From NCBI GenBank assembly GCA_002722885.1, contig PBNE01000002.1, positions 248,001 to 312,000 on the forward strand: 64,000 nt of DNA. The letters are read 5' to 3'. This DNA is from Rhodospirillaceae bacterium. Lineage in GTDB: Bacteria > Pseudomonadota > Alphaproteobacteria > SP197. The translations under genes were made by a program, and so were the position numbers. This document shows, piece after piece, positions 1 through 9,411 of this stretch; positions within the stretch are counted from its first letter, which is position 1, and each line of letters starts with the position of its first letter. Below the pieces are notes generated by a model. That model ran no database searches. It had not been told where the DNA came from and worked only from the letters and a program-made list of their open reading frames with translations.

Positions 1-62
1 AGCACGGAACGGACGAAGGACGCCCTGGACTTCAGCTTTGCCACCAAGAAGCGCAAGGCTGC
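1..62. other. Window edge, unassigned
   Basis: Too short to assign. Plus-strand frame 1 is open from the first base and GC-rich at third positions for about 19 codons. It may be the tail of a gene converging on the nonulosonate operon, but no stop occurs before it runs antisense into pseI, so I do not call it. Confidence 0.2.
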
Positions 63-1124
63 TCATGAAAGATCATCCAGCAAGTCACGGGTAATGGGCG
101 TGCCACGTTTGATGGTGCTTTTCGCAGGGCAATCCAGAACGGTTGGCAGATGTTTGGGGGCAAGACCGTGGCCTGGCCGGATGACGCGAACATTTTCGCG
201 CGTGAGTGCCTCGCCAACGGCGATATCTGCAACGGCATAGATCGAGCGGCGGAAGGCGCGGTTGCCATGCTCGCTTGACTTCAGGCCGTAATCGATCGTG
301 CCCAGGGATTCCCAGGCCATGGCGACATCGCGGCACAGCACTTCAAGCTCATCGGGCTCCAGCGAAAAGGCCGCGTCGAGTCCGCCATCGGAACGTCGCA
401 GGGTCACGTGTTTCTCAATCGCGCAGGCGCCCAGAACAATTGAGGCAACCGAAACTGCCGTTCCCAGCGTGTGATCCGAAAGACCAACAGCAGTGCCGAA
501 GGAAGCGGCCATATCCGGGATGGTCGCAAGATTACTGTCGCCAACCGGAGCGGGATAACCACTGACACAGTGCAACAGCAACAGTTCCCGGCAGCCTGCG
601 CCTCGCGCGACAGCCACGGCTTCGGCAATCTCCTCACGGTCGGCAATGCCGGTCGACATGATCATGGGCTTGCCGGTCGATGCAGCCTTGGCGATCAGCT
701 CGTGATCCACCGCTTCGAACGAAGCGATCTTGTATGCGGGGGCAGCAAACCCTTCGAGGAAATCGACCGCAGTATCATCGAACGGCGAAGAAAAGACAGC
801 AACGCCCAATTCACGGCCCTTGGCAAACAGGGCTTCATGCCACTCCCAAGGCGTGTGTGCTTCCTGATAAAGTTCATAAAGCGTGCGCCCATCCCACAAT
901 CCGCCCTTGATCGCGAAGTCGTCAGCATCGCAATCGATGGTGATGGTATCAGCGGTATAGGTCTGGAGCTTGATCGCATCTGCTCCGGCCTTCGCTGAAG
1001 CTTCCATAATCTCAAGCGCGCGCGACAGGTCGCCATTATGGTTGCCCGAAAGTTCGGCAATGACATAGGGGCGATGGCCCGGCCCGATAGGACGTCCGGC
1101 AATGGTGACGGTTGTGTCGCTCAT
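63..1124 (-). CDS. pseI: Pseudaminic acid synthase (NeuB/PseI family)
   Basis: Predicted to condense a 6-deoxy-2,4-diacetamido hexose with phosphoenolpyruvate to give the nonulosonic acid in the cytoplasm. The 353-residue length fits the NeuB family. The N-terminal TIM-barrel shows [10 protein letters not shown] near residues 23-32 and AIKLQTYT near 51-58, and a C-terminal SAF (antifreeze-like) domain carries [12 protein letters not shown] near 320. I start at the ATG at 1124, which overlaps the stop of the PseG-PseH gene by four bases (ATGA). A start at 1139 would intrude further into that gene. It is the last gene of the operon and its product would be the substrate for CMP activation. The neighbours favour pseudaminic acid over legionaminic or sialic acid. 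Confidence 0.9.
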   Translation of the reverse strand: MSDTTVTIAGRPIGPGHRPYVIAELSGNHNGDLSRALEIMEASAKAGADAIKLQTYTADTITIDCDADDFAIKGGLWDGRTLYELYQEAHTPWEWHEALFAKGRELGVAVFSSPFDDTAVDFLEGFAAPAYKIASFEAVDHELIAKAASTGKPMIMSTGIADREEIAEAVAVARGAGCRELLLLHCVSGYPAPVGDSNLATIPDMAASFGTAVGLSDHTLGTAVSVASIVLGACAIEKHVTLRRSDGGLDAAFSLEPDELEVLCRDVAMAWESLGTIDYGLKSSEHGNRAFRRSIYAVADIAVGEALTRENVRVIRPGHGLAPKHLPTVLDCPAKSTIKRGTPITRDLLDDLS

Positions 1125-2602
1125 GCGGCAGCCTCCCAAATATAGGTACCTTCGCCATCACAGCGGAATCCGGCACGCTGGAACAGGCGATGCGAAGCTT
1201 CGTTCTCAGCAAGGACTTCGGCCACCAAACGCCAGCCAGGGGCCAGACGCTTAGCCAGCGTGAGGGCCGCCGTTGCAACGCCACGACCATAGGTTTCAGG
1301 CGCTAGATAAATCGACACGACCCGATCAGTACCTGTCTCCTGACGATCAAGGCGCAGCGAACCGGCAGCCCTGCCATCACAGGTGATGACACAGAGCAGG
1401 CAATCTGGATCAAGCAGACGTGCGCCAAACCAGACATCATGTTCAGCACGAGAGGGCATATGCGCATCACGCGCATACCGACGGGTCTGCGGCGCGCTCT
1501 GCCAGTTGAACAACGTGCCACCGTCGGACGCATCGGCAAGCCGGAGCGCGATCTGACCAGCGGGGGCCGTTTCATCCAGGCAAGCAAGCCAGGTCCGTTC
1601 GGCACCACGTCCATCGCAAAGCGCTGCCGCATTGCGTGAGAGGGCAAGGACCTGGTCCCGGTCTGCAGCAAGATCCTTGAAGAGTCCTGCCACCAGCGAC
1701 GCATCTACCTCTTCATGCCAGCCCAGCAGGCCCACGGCGCTTGCCCTGACAAGACCTTCGGCGATCAGATCCTGATTGCGGGCCGTCACCACCAGCAGCG
1801 TGGGCACGCCCAATGCGCAACGCTCCCATGCAGAAGAACCACCTGCGCCGATAGCTAGATCGGTTGTTACCAAACGATCAGCCATGTCGCGTACACCAAC
1901 GACGACCTCCAGGTTGAAAGGGTCTTCCGCCCTAGCCCGCAAGCGGTCGGCAACGGGCATTTCCATACCCAAGACCACGGTCAGGTCTCCTCCGAATCCG
2001 CCAAGCCGGAGACCATCAACAAGACGCTCCAGCACAGGGCCGGGGTCGATGCCGCCCAGGCTGATCAGAATTGAGCCGATCTGACCGTTGCGGCGTTCCA
2101 GAGACGATGCGCGTTTCTGTGCAAATGCAGTCCCAAGGAGTGCATAGCCGGTTCCGGTCAGCACCAGAGCACCACGCGGCAGAAGGGTCTGGTACGCATC
2201 TGCGCTGCGCTGTGAAGCACTATCGAACAGAAGATCAGTGTCACGCTCTCGGTCGGCAAGATCATCAAGCGCTACCCGACGTCGGGCAAAACCCCGGCAG
2301 GCGCTTTCAAATTCGGCATCAAGACCATAATGATCGGTCACCAGAAGGTCAGCGCCACGTGGCCATGCCGCAGCGACTTCTGATGCCTGAAACCGAGGTT
2401 CGGCAGCGCTATCGACAAAGACAAGCTGATTCCCCGCACCCAGCAGTTCCGGTACGGCATCCAGCGACGCTTCATCGGTCGCAAAGCCTGTGTGCCACCC
2501 GGCGTCGCGGAAAACGCTGGCCAACGAGAGGCAGCGGCGGACATGCCCGGTCCCATGGGCAGGCCCCGCATCGCAGCGGAAAACGGCAAGGGGTGCGTTC
2601 AC
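1121..2602 (-). CDS. PseG-PseH fusion: UDP-sugar hydrolase / N-acetyltransferase
   Basis: A 493-residue protein joining two steps that are usually separate. Residues 1 to about 335 look like PseG (UDP-2,4-diacetamido-2,4,6-trideoxy-altropyranose hydrolase), a GT-B-like fold with [12 protein letters not shown] at 17-28. His20 matches the catalytic His of PseG proteins. A second conserved patch, [18 protein letters not shown], lies near 253-270. Residues from about 350 to the end are a GNAT acetyltransferase (GRGVATAAL acetyl-CoA loop, [13 protein letters not shown] near the C-terminus), matching PseH, which acetylates N4 before UDP removal. Both ends overlap neighbouring genes by four bases, so translation is coupled. 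The domain order reverses the order of the reactions (PseH acts before PseG). Confidence 0.88.
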   Translation of the reverse strand: MNAPLAVFRCDAGPAHGTGHVRRCLSLASVFRDAGWHTGFATDEASLDAVPELLGAGNQLVFVDSAAEPRFQASEVAAAWPRGADLLVTDHYGLDAEFESACRGFARRRVALDDLADRERDTDLLFDSASQRSADAYQTLLPRGALVLTGTGYALLGTAFAQKRASSLERRNGQIGSILISLGGIDPGPVLERLVDGLRLGGFGGDLTVVLGMEMPVADRLRARAEDPFNLEVVVGVRDMADRLVTTDLAIGAGGSSAWERCALGVPTLLVVTARNQDLIAEGLVRASAVGLLGWHEEVDASLVAGLFKDLAADRDQVLALSRNAAALCDGRGAERTWLACLDETAPAGQIALRLADASDGGTLFNWQSAPQTRRYARDAHMPSRAEHDVWFGARLLDPDCLLCVITCDGRAAGSLRLDRQETGTDRVVSIYLAPETYGRGVATAALTLAKRLAPGWRLVAEVLAENEASHRLFQRAGFRCDGEGTYIWEAAA

Positions 2603-3807
2603 AAGCCGCAGGCCCGGGTCAGTGCCTGGACCACACGGCTGACATCGTGATCAGCCATGTCCGGGAAGAGCGGCAGGCTGAGGCAGCGATCATAAAAGGC
2701 ATCCGCACCCGGCAAATCCAGATGGCCGTAGCGTTCCCTGTAATAGGGCTGGCGATGCACCGGGAGATAGTGGACCTGTGTGCCAATGCCTTCCTGGCGC
2801 AGCGCAGCCATCACCGCAGCCCGGGTCGTGCCCATCGCTTCAAAGTCAATTAGCGCGATATAGAGATGCCAGCCAGGCGACTGATCGGGGCGCCTGCCCG
2901 CAGAACGTATGGTTGGAGAGAGGGATGCCAGCGCCGTGTCATAAGATGCGACAAGTCCTGCACGGCGCGCGACGAACTGGTCCAGCCTGGATAGTTGAGT
3001 CGTTCCAAGGGCGCAGTGGAGATCGCTCGCCCGATAATTCAGACCGACCTCGGGCATCTCGTAATACCAGGCATTGGCAGTTTCACCGGTGAAGCCCTGG
3101 TTCCGGTCACTCCAGGCCGAGGGTTCACGAATGGTGCCGTGGGTGCGCAGGCGCGCAACACGCTCGGCAAGACGGTCGTCGTTGGTTGTGACAATACCAC
3201 CCTCAGCCATGGTCGCCGTCTTGACTGGGTGCAGGGAAAACACCGCTAGATCACTGTCAGCACAGGCCCCCACGCGGACCTGGTTACCGGCGTGTGCATA
3301 AGTCCCACCCAGCGCATGGCAGGCGTCTTCCATAATGCGTAGGCCCGATGTCCGGGCGACCGCCGACAATCCCGCAAGATCAGCAACCTGACCGCCGAAA
3401 TGCACCGGCGCCACAGCGACAGGACGCAGATCACCCGCACGTGCGAGGGCTTCCTTAAGGTGATGGGGCTCCATCAGGGCCGTGTCTGGATCGACATCAG
3501 CAAAGATGACCTCTGCACCGACATAACGCGCGCAATTGGCCGTCGCCAGGAAAGTCAGCGTAGGCACGATCAACGCATCGCCCGGCCCCAGCTCAAGCGC
3601 CAGAGTTGCCAGGTGAAGTCCTGCGGTTCCATTGGAACAAACCAATGCATGGCGTGCGCCCGTTACCTCACGGGCAGTCTCCTCAAACCGGTCCACGAGC
3701 GGGCCGGTTGTCAGCCAATCGCTTTTCAGCACGGCGAGCACAGCATCAATGTCGCTCTGATCGATGGTCTGGCGCCCGTAGGGCATGAAGGGTTTTGACT
3801 CAGACAT
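2599..3807 (-). CDS. pseC: UDP-4-amino-4,6-dideoxy-N-acetyl-altrosamine transaminase
   Basis: PLP-dependent aminotransferase of the DegT/DnrJ/EryC1 family, predicted to aminate C4 of the PseB product using glutamate. At 402 residues it has the usual length. SNGTAGLHLA (58-67) is the phosphate-binding patch, Asp161 in EDACHALG holds the pyridine nitrogen, and Lys196 in SLHPVKT is the Schiff-base lysine. HPVKTxTMAEGG is the PseC version of the motif. It begins two bases after the stop of the cytidylyltransferase-aminotransferase gene and overlaps the downstream PseG-PseH gene by four bases. With pseB at the head of the operon, it identifies the sugar pathway as pseudaminic. Confidence 0.9.
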   Translation of the reverse strand: MSESKPFMPYGRQTIDQSDIDAVLAVLKSDWLTTGPLVDRFEETAREVTGARHALVCSNGTAGLHLATLALELGPGDALIVPTLTFLATANCARYVGAEVIFADVDPDTALMEPHHLKEALARAGDLRPVAVAPVHFGGQVADLAGLSAVARTSGLRIMEDACHALGGTYAHAGNQVRVGACADSDLAVFSLHPVKTATMAEGGIVTTNDDRLAERVARLRTHGTIREPSAWSDRNQGFTGETANAWYYEMPEVGLNYRASDLHCALGTTQLSRLDQFVARRAGLVASYDTALASLSPTIRSAGRRPDQSPGWHLYIALIDFEAMGTTRAAVMAALRQEGIGTQVHYLPVHRQPYYRERYGHLDLPGADAFYDRCLSLPLFPDMADHDVSRVVQALTRACGL

Positions 3808-3809
3808 GA

Positions 3810-5861
3810 TTACGCACTGGGCCGGACCTGGAAGACCGGGCGGATGAGGCCGTTATGGAGCCGCTTGTCGAGATCCCCGCGTGCAAGCTCAAGGGCCAGC
3901 ACACCCGCAGCATGTTCCCAGGCAGACTGCACCTGTGCCATGTCTGCTCGATTGTGGGCAAAGCTTACATTGTGACTGGCGTTGATCAGCACGCCTGCGG
4001 CAATCATCTCGCGCAGGAAAAGGGTCTTTACGGCAGCCGCACTTCCACCCACATGATCGCGATAGGAAAGGACCGCCCAGGGCGCAGAACCGACCAGATC
4101 CAAGGTGTCATCGAGGCCGTGACGAGTAACAATCGCACGTGTCTCCGCCATCAGCTCCGCGCCCTTGCGCCACAGAATTTCCGGCACGTTCTCGCGCTCA
4201 AGCTTGTCGACTGTGGCGATCGCACCCGCGAGTGAGATTGCCTCTCCGCCAAAGGTCGATGAGAAGAAGATCTGTTCCATCTCCGCCATCACATCGGCAC
4301 GGCCGACAACGGCGGAGATCGGCAGGCCGTTGGCCATAGCCTTGCCAAACGCCGAGAGATCCGGCGTAACACCAAAATGGGCCTGTGCGCCGCCAAGCGC
4401 CCAGCGAAATCCAGTAATGACTTCATCGAATACCAGCAATGCACCATGTCGATGGACGAGCTGACGGAGTGCCTCCAGATAACCTTCTGGCGGATCTACG
4501 ATGTTGGTGGGTTCTATGATCAGGCAAGCAAACTCACCACGATGCTGAGACATAAGCCGATCAACCGCTTCTAGGTCGCCGTAGGCCACCATGTGAGAGA
4601 GCTCGCTGACTGCTTGGGGAATACCCCGGTTACGTGTCGTCGCGCCGACATACCAATCCTGCCAGCCGTGGTAACCACAAAGAGCAATCCGATCTCGTCC
4701 AGTGAAGGCCCGCGACAGCCGGATGCATGCGCTTGTAGCGTCGGTGCCGTTCTTACCGAAACGGACCATCTCGGCCGACGGCACGAGACGGACCAAACGC
4801 TCGGCAAGATCACTTTCAAGCTTTGTTGCCAGGCTGAAGCTGATTCCGCGATCGAGCTGTCGCCGCACGGCCCAGTCAACTTCTGGATCACGGTAACCCA
4901 GTACCACCGGCAACAACCCACTCACCATGTCGACATACTCATTGCCATCGATATCCCAAACCCGTCCACCGTCACCATGGGTCAGGAACAGGGGCGCCTC
5001 GCCAGGCGGCAGTTGTAGACGGCTCTTCGAAAAGGTCTGAGAGCCCAGTGGAATCACTGCTTCGGCACGCGCGAGCATGCGATGAGAGGCCTCGAAGCTG
5101 CGTTGCGCCGCAACGACTTCCTGCCCTCTTGCAGCCGAGAACCCAGCATTGCGCGCATCCTGTTTGGTGCGCCCGAGCTCCGGACGCGAACGCAGTAAAG
5201 CCAGAACGGCCGTCATGGAAACCGCCCGATCACCTGGCAATTCGTCCATCAGGTTTGCAAGAAACGTAAAGTCGTCTGCGGTATCAAGTGTCCAGCGATG
5301 ACGTCCCAGCCCAGGGATCGGGCAAATCAGATTCAGGCTGGTGTAACGCTCCTTGGAATTGCGGATAAACGGCGTGACATGTTCTCGGTCCGACGATCGG
5401 GTCGCATCGGCCGCGGCGCTTACTAGTGCGGCCATGGTCATAGCTTCACAATCAAGACCGTCTGGCCAACTGGCGGGATCAATATTGCTGGCATAATCGA
5501 CTCCGCCTGCGATCAACAGCGCGAGGACCTGACCCGCTATTTCGGGATCGAGCAACGGGCAGTCCGCGGTCAGACGTATGACGATCGAAGCATCATGGGC
5601 GCAAGCCGCACCGACGAAACGATCCAACACATCGGTTTCGCTCCCGCGGAAACAGGCCACGTCGTGATCGTCACACCATGCCGCGAGCGCATCATCGCCG
5701 ATCTGCGAGGACGTCGCCACAACCACCACATCGACGCCAGCAATGAGATTCGCTGCTTCGACTACATGTGCCAGAACCGAGCGCCCAGCGAGATCCATCA
5801 GCACCTTGCCAGGCAGCCGGCTCGAACCCATCCGTGCCTGGATAATCGCTACCGTTGTCAT
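3810..5861 (-). CDS. SpsF-like cytidylyltransferase fused to class III aminotransferase
   Basis: A two-domain protein of 683 residues. Residues 1 to about 230 are an SpsF/NeuA-like nucleotidyltransferase, with the IIQARMGSSRLPGKVL signature at 6-21 and LTADCPLLDP at 97-106. This is the only candidate in the operon for CMP activation of the nonulosonate (the PseF role). Residues from about 255 on are a glutamate-1-semialdehyde-aminomutase-like, fold-type I aminotransferase, with FDEVITGFR at 478-486 (Asp479 to the PLP ring) and AFGKAMANGLP at 504-514 (Lys507 for the Schiff base). Heme biosynthesis is unlikely given the context. The aminotransferase more plausibly aminates a keto-sugar made by the adjacent Gfo/Idh oxidoreductase. 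The start overlaps that gene's stop by four bases. Confidence 0.82.
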   Translation of the reverse strand: MTTVAIIQARMGSSRLPGKVLMDLAGRSVLAHVVEAANLIAGVDVVVVATSSQIGDDALAAWCDDHDVACFRGSETDVLDRFVGAACAHDASIVIRLTADCPLLDPEIAGQVLALLIAGGVDYASNIDPASWPDGLDCEAMTMAALVSAAADATRSSDREHVTPFIRNSKERYTSLNLICPIPGLGRHRWTLDTADDFTFLANLMDELPGDRAVSMTAVLALLRSRPELGRTKQDARNAGFSAARGQEVVAAQRSFEASHRMLARAEAVIPLGSQTFSKSRLQLPPGEAPLFLTHGDGGRVWDIDGNEYVDMVSGLLPVVLGYRDPEVDWAVRRQLDRGISFSLATKLESDLAERLVRLVPSAEMVRFGKNGTDATSACIRLSRAFTGRDRIALCGYHGWQDWYVGATTRNRGIPQAVSELSHMVAYGDLEAVDRLMSQHRGEFACLIIEPTNIVDPPEGYLEALRQLVHRHGALLVFDEVITGFRWALGGAQAHFGVTPDLSAFGKAMANGLPISAVVGRADVMAEMEQIFFSSTFGGEAISLAGAIATVDKLERENVPEILWRKGAELMAETRAIVTRHGLDDTLDLVGSAPWAVLSYRDHVGGSAAAVKTLFLREMIAAGVLINASHNVSFAHNRADMAQVQSAWEHAAGVLALELARGDLDKRLHNGLIRPVFQVRPSA

Positions 5862-6826
5862 TGCGGTAATCCCGCCATGGAACGCGCCTGCAGGGTTGTT
5901 CTGAGAATCTGAAAGGCCTCGAAGCCATCACAGCGTGGCGTCGAAAGACCACCGAGGCAGTGCAGAAAGTCTTTCATCTCCGCAGCGTAATCATCGGCCC
6001 AGGCACCCGGGGCCACCGTGCATTCCTGCTCGGCACCGTCAGCATCGACATGGCGCAAGGTTCTCGCATTAAGGTCATAGACCAGCGTGCCGAGCGAACC
6101 CGAAATGCTGCCCTGCCGCACCGCTGGGCGCGCCAGATAATCAAGATGGAGATTGCTCGAAGCGCCGCCGTCGTGTTGAAGCACAAGGTCAGCAACATCC
6201 TCGCTTGCCATGTCGAGCAAACCACTGCGTCTGGCGACACAAGACGCAACCCGGCCTGAACCCAGCAGATAACAGGCAAGGTCGATCTCGTGAACGATGT
6301 CGTGGATAACACCGCCTGTCACCGGATCAGCGGCATAACCCGCCCGATAGTCTTGGCCCGGCCGCCACGACGGCAGCCACGACCCGCAGACTCCACGCAG
6401 ACCCCAGACCTCTCCGATCGCACATCGATCAAGAAGTATTCTCATGCGTTCCACAACCGGGTGATAGCGAAGCATGAAGGCGGCAAAAATGGTGATGCCT
6501 TGGTCCGACGCACTCTCCAACAAGGGAGCGATGGCCATATCGGAATGGGCGAGAGGTTTTTCGATGAAGACGTGCCGGCCCGCCCCGACAACAGCCATCA
6601 TGTCGTCGGCATGGCTGGCATTGGGCGTCGCGATCACCACAGCTTCGACAGCCTCAATCACCGCCTGCCTGTGGGCGACGGCAAGACCGCCAGCTTCTGT
6701 CAGGCGCCCGCGGCTTGCCGGGTCCGGATCAAAGCCGATGACGCCACAATTCAGGTCCAGCAAATTCCGGGCATGGCGCATACCGATTGAACCCAGACCA
6801 AGAACACCGACGACGTGCTTCTTCAT
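5858..6826 (-). CDS. Gfo/Idh/MocA family sugar oxidoreductase
   Basis: NAD(P)-dependent sugar oxidoreductase, 322 residues. The Rossmann start GVLGLGSIGMRHARN lies at 7-21, and EKPLA near residues 92-96 carries the lysine typical of the family. GGVIHDIVHEIDLACYLLG is the substrate-domain motif with the catalytic-type His/Asp. It overlaps hisF2-like upstream and the cytidylyltransferase-aminotransferase downstream by four bases each. The standard five-step pseudaminic pathway needs no such enzyme, so it probably makes a variant: oxidation of a hydroxyl to a ketone that the fused aminotransferase then aminates. That pairing is inferred from gene order only. Confidence 0.8.
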   Translation of the reverse strand: MKKHVVGVLGLGSIGMRHARNLLDLNCGVIGFDPDPASRGRLTEAGGLAVAHRQAVIEAVEAVVIATPNASHADDMMAVVGAGRHVFIEKPLAHSDMAIAPLLESASDQGITIFAAFMLRYHPVVERMRILLDRCAIGEVWGLRGVCGSWLPSWRPGQDYRAGYAADPVTGGVIHDIVHEIDLACYLLGSGRVASCVARRSGLLDMASEDVADLVLQHDGGASSNLHLDYLARPAVRQGSISGSLGTLVYDLNARTLRHVDADGAEQECTVAPGAWADDYAAEMKDFLHCLGGLSTPRCDGFEAFQILRTTLQARSMAGLPQ

Positions 6827-7578
6827 GGACGCATGGGGTGACCGGCCTGGGCTAGTACACGCTTCAATTTCACAAGATTGTTGTCGGAGAAGACCAGCAT
6901 GGTGCCCAGCGCCAGAGAATCGGCACCCGCGGCCATGGCTTCTTTCAGATGATCGAGCGTACCGGCGCCACCTTCCAAAATGATCGGTACGTTCACTGCC
7001 GCCCGCGCCCGTGCATGAAGGCTGAGGTCAAACCCGTCACGCTGACCTTCACGACCTACCGACATCAAACGGACTTCGCCGGCCCCGCGTCGCACAGCCT
7101 CCAGCATCCAGGAAAGCCAATCACCGTCTCCAGCGACCATGCCCGCGCGATGGTCGAACAACTTACCTCCATCATCATCCATCATGACATCGATACCCAA
7201 CACCACGGCCTGACACCCAAAAAGTTCGGCCAGCTCGGTGATCAGTTCAGGTCTGTCTAGGGCGGTGGTCGTCACAGCAATCTTGTCGGCGCCCGCGTCC
7301 ATCGCCAGGCGCGCAGTCGCGGTGTCACGCACACCGCCACCCACGGTCAGTGGAATTTGGATTTCAGAAGCGATCGCACGAAAGACATCAAGGTCTGGCA
7401 CCCGGCCCGCACGGTTGGCATCAATATCTAGCACTACCAGTTCATCAGCACCCTGCGCATTGTGCGCGCGTGCGGTCGAGGGTGGCGCACCGGCGTCGCG
7501 GTGGTCGCGGAAGGCTCCACCTTTCACTAGACGCCCACCGCGCAACAGAAGACTTGGAATGATGCGATTCTGCGGCAA
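6823..7578 (-). CDS. HisF-like cyclase subunit (HisF2/WbuZ type)
   Basis: A (beta/alpha)8-barrel protein, 251 residues, HisF family. The canonical N-terminal CLD motif holding the catalytic Asp of histidine biosynthesis is replaced by SLL (RIIPSLLLRGG, 5-15), and the protein ends in the usual phosphate-binding pattern (GGAG, GTMLVF). This loss is typical of WbuZ/HisF2 paralogues, which work with HisH2 to channel ammonia to a sugar amidotransferase rather than making imidazole glycerol phosphate. It lies four bases after hisH2 and overlaps the Gfo/Idh gene. The role is therefore ammonia delivery to the PseA/WbpG-like protein encoded two genes upstream. Confidence 0.85.
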   Translation of the reverse strand: MPQNRIIPSLLLRGGRLVKGGAFRDHRDAGAPPSTARAHNAQGADELVVLDIDANRAGRVPDLDVFRAIASEIQIPLTVGGGVRDTATARLAMDAGADKIAVTTTALDRPELITELAELFGCQAVVLGIDVMMDDDGGKLFDHRAGMVAGDGDWLSWMLEAVRRGAGEVRLMSVGREGQRDGFDLSLHARARAAVNVPIILEGGAGTLDHLKEAMAAGADSLALGTMLVFSDNNLVKLKRVLAQAGHPMRP

Positions 7579-7582
7579 GGCC

Positions 7583-8203
7583 TCAGGGCTTCCAATCCAG
7601 GAATGCCTTCAGAATTCGTTCGCCACCAAGCTGGCTCTTCTCGGGATGGAACTGTACGGCAAACAAGGCCTCGTGCCTAATGGCGGCGACCAACGCCCCC
7701 CCACAGTCGACGGTTGCAGCAACAAGACTCTCATCAGTCGTGAGGCAGTTGCTATGACAAAAATAGACAAACCTGTCGCGGGCTCCACTTCCGATCAGAC
7801 CATCGCCTGCGGTTTCAGCAGTGATCTCGCTCCATCCGGTATGGGGCACACGGCAGGGCAGTCTTGCGTTGTCTTCGATGGGACCGGCATGACCAGGAAT
7901 CCATCCAAGCCCTTCGTGGCTGCCAAATTCATCGAGACGCCGGGCCATCATCTGCATGCCAAGGCAGATGCCCATGATCGGTGTACCTTTGCTGCGCGCC
8001 AGATCAAGTGCGTCGACCATGCCAGTGCCGCGCAAGGCAGATAGCGCCGGGCCGGCCGCCCCAACACCAGGCAGGACAAGCCGCTCGGCATTGGCAACAT
8101 CATCGGGATCACTGGCCATGACGGGATCAGCGCCAGCTAGGTAGAAGGCGTTGGCGACCGACCGCAGATTACCTGCTCCATAATCCACAATGGTGATGTT
8201 CAT
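7583..8203 (-). CDS. HisH-like glutamine amidotransferase (HisH2/WbuY type)
   Basis: Class I glutaminase of 206 residues. The nucleophile is Cys80 in GICLGMQ, and the His-Glu pair sits in VQFHPEKS near the C-terminus. It would hydrolyse glutamine and pass ammonia through the HisF2 barrel to the sugar amidotransferase. I start at ATG 8203 (MNITIVDYGAGN); a GTG at 8215 would add four residues. It sits between the amidotransferase gene (21-base gap) and hisF2 (4-base gap). No other histidine genes are nearby, which supports sugar amidination over histidine synthesis. Confidence 0.87.
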   Translation of the reverse strand: MNITIVDYGAGNLRSVANAFYLAGADPVMASDPDDVANAERLVLPGVGAAGPALSALRGTGMVDALDLARSKGTPIMGICLGMQMMARRLDEFGSHEGLGWIPGHAGPIEDNARLPCRVPHTGWSEITAETAGDGLIGSGARDRFVYFCHSNCLTTDESLVAATVDCGGALVAAIRHEALFAVQFHPEKSQLGGERILKAFLDWKP

Positions 8204-8224
8204 GGCCCGAAGCACCAGTTCAGG

Positions 8225-9400
8225 TCAGGCCCTGTCGGCTCCACCGACTCTGGTCCACTGTTCGAAGTCCCAGGGCTTCTGATTCATCTTGTTGGCCTCA
8301 GCCCATTCTAAATCAAACGGCTCGTGCGGGCTGACAACATGGCCATTAACGATTTCCATGAAGTCAGCCTCGGAAATACCGAGGTAATGCAGAAAAAGGT
8401 CGAGAGAACCCGGCCGCTTGCCGTCATAAGCGTTGACTAGGGCCTCACCCTCATCACGGCTGAGCCGACCATTACGAATATCGATTGATGCCAAATGTGC
8501 GGTACGACCAAACCCGCGTTTGAGATACTTGATGTAGTCACGCACACCCTGCATGAAACACTCAATCTTCTCATAGTCGTACTCGGGTGGAACACCCTCA
8601 ACTTCGTCGCCCTGCCAGCCCAAATCCTGTTTAATCAGGTCTACCTGTTTTCTCACATCCCATGGGATGAAGGAACCCAAGCACACAGAACGTAGTCGCA
8701 AGCGGCGCAACTCGGCCAACGGAGGATAAGTGTAGGGTCTGAGGTCTCGTGTCGTGACCGGATACTCGCCAATTGTATTGTCGATCATGCCGATCATGTC
8801 TTCAGCATTGATACCCAGATTGACCAGAGTGTTGAAGCGCCGCTCATCGACCTCTTCGTCTTCGTCATAGCCGTAGAACGACGCATATTCGGCACTAGGC
8901 TCGCCCCAGATCACCAATGGGACCTGCTTTTCCACCGCAATACGCATGGGATAGGCAAAAATCCCAGTGTGGCAGTGCCAGCAGAAATCTGCTCTGCGTC
9001 GCAGCGCCTCGAACATGAGCTTTCTGACGACCTGCCAGTTAGGCGTAAAGGTCACGACATCGCAACCTAGGGCGCGAAAAGTGCGGACGTTATTTTCGTT
9101 CAGCGTCGAACGCATAAAACCGTGATCGAAACGAACCACCAGAGGCTTCAGGCCCAGCTCTTTCACAAGATACCAAAGCGTATAGGTCGAGTCCTTACCG
9201 CCGGAAAACGGCACGATGCAATCGTAACAGTGCTTGCCCCGGACCTCTTCGACCAGCTTTTCGAACTCAATCTTCTTGGCATGCCAGTCGATCCCAGTCT
9301 GTTTGAATTCAACCTGCTGGCAGACGGTGCAGACGCCGGCCCCATCAAACGCCAGCGTCTCGGAAGTCTCGGGCATCACACATCGGCTGCAGTGCTTCAT
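8225..9400 (-). CDS. N-acetyl-sugar amidotransferase (PseA/WbpG/LegA type)
   Basis: ATP-dependent amidotransferase, 391 residues, of the family that turns an N-acetyl group on a sugar into an acetamidino group. The PP-loop SGGKDST lies at 66-72. Cys4, Cys7, Cys24 and Cys27 form a likely zinc knuckle, and a CWHCHTG motif lies near 165-171. In Campylobacter, PseA makes the acetamidino form of pseudaminic acid; in Pseudomonas, WbpG works with HisH2/HisF2. Here all three partners are encoded consecutively, so an amidino-substituted nonulosonate is the best prediction. Its start is 11 bases after the pseB stop. The exact acceptor carbon cannot be read from sequence. Confidence 0.87.
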   Translation of the reverse strand: MKHCSRCVMPETSETLAFDGAGVCTVCQQVEFKQTGIDWHAKKIEFEKLVEEVRGKHCYDCIVPFSGGKDSTYTLWYLVKELGLKPLVVRFDHGFMRSTLNENNVRTFRALGCDVVTFTPNWQVVRKLMFEALRRRADFCWHCHTGIFAYPMRIAVEKQVPLVIWGEPSAEYASFYGYDEDEEVDERRFNTLVNLGINAEDMIGMIDNTIGEYPVTTRDLRPYTYPPLAELRRLRLRSVCLGSFIPWDVRKQVDLIKQDLGWQGDEVEGVPPEYDYEKIECFMQGVRDYIKYLKRGFGRTAHLASIDIRNGRLSRDEGEALVNAYDGKRPGSLDLFLHYLGISEADFMEIVNGHVVSPHEPFDLEWAEANKMNQKPWDFEQWTRVGGADRA

Positions 9401-9411
9401 AGTTAGGCCTC

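Noticed and set aside
6823..8203. HisH/HisF pair as part of histidine biosynthesis
   Set aside because: The HisF protein lacks the catalytic CLD Asp, no other his genes are present, and the pair sits between sugar-amidotransferase and nonulosonate genes.
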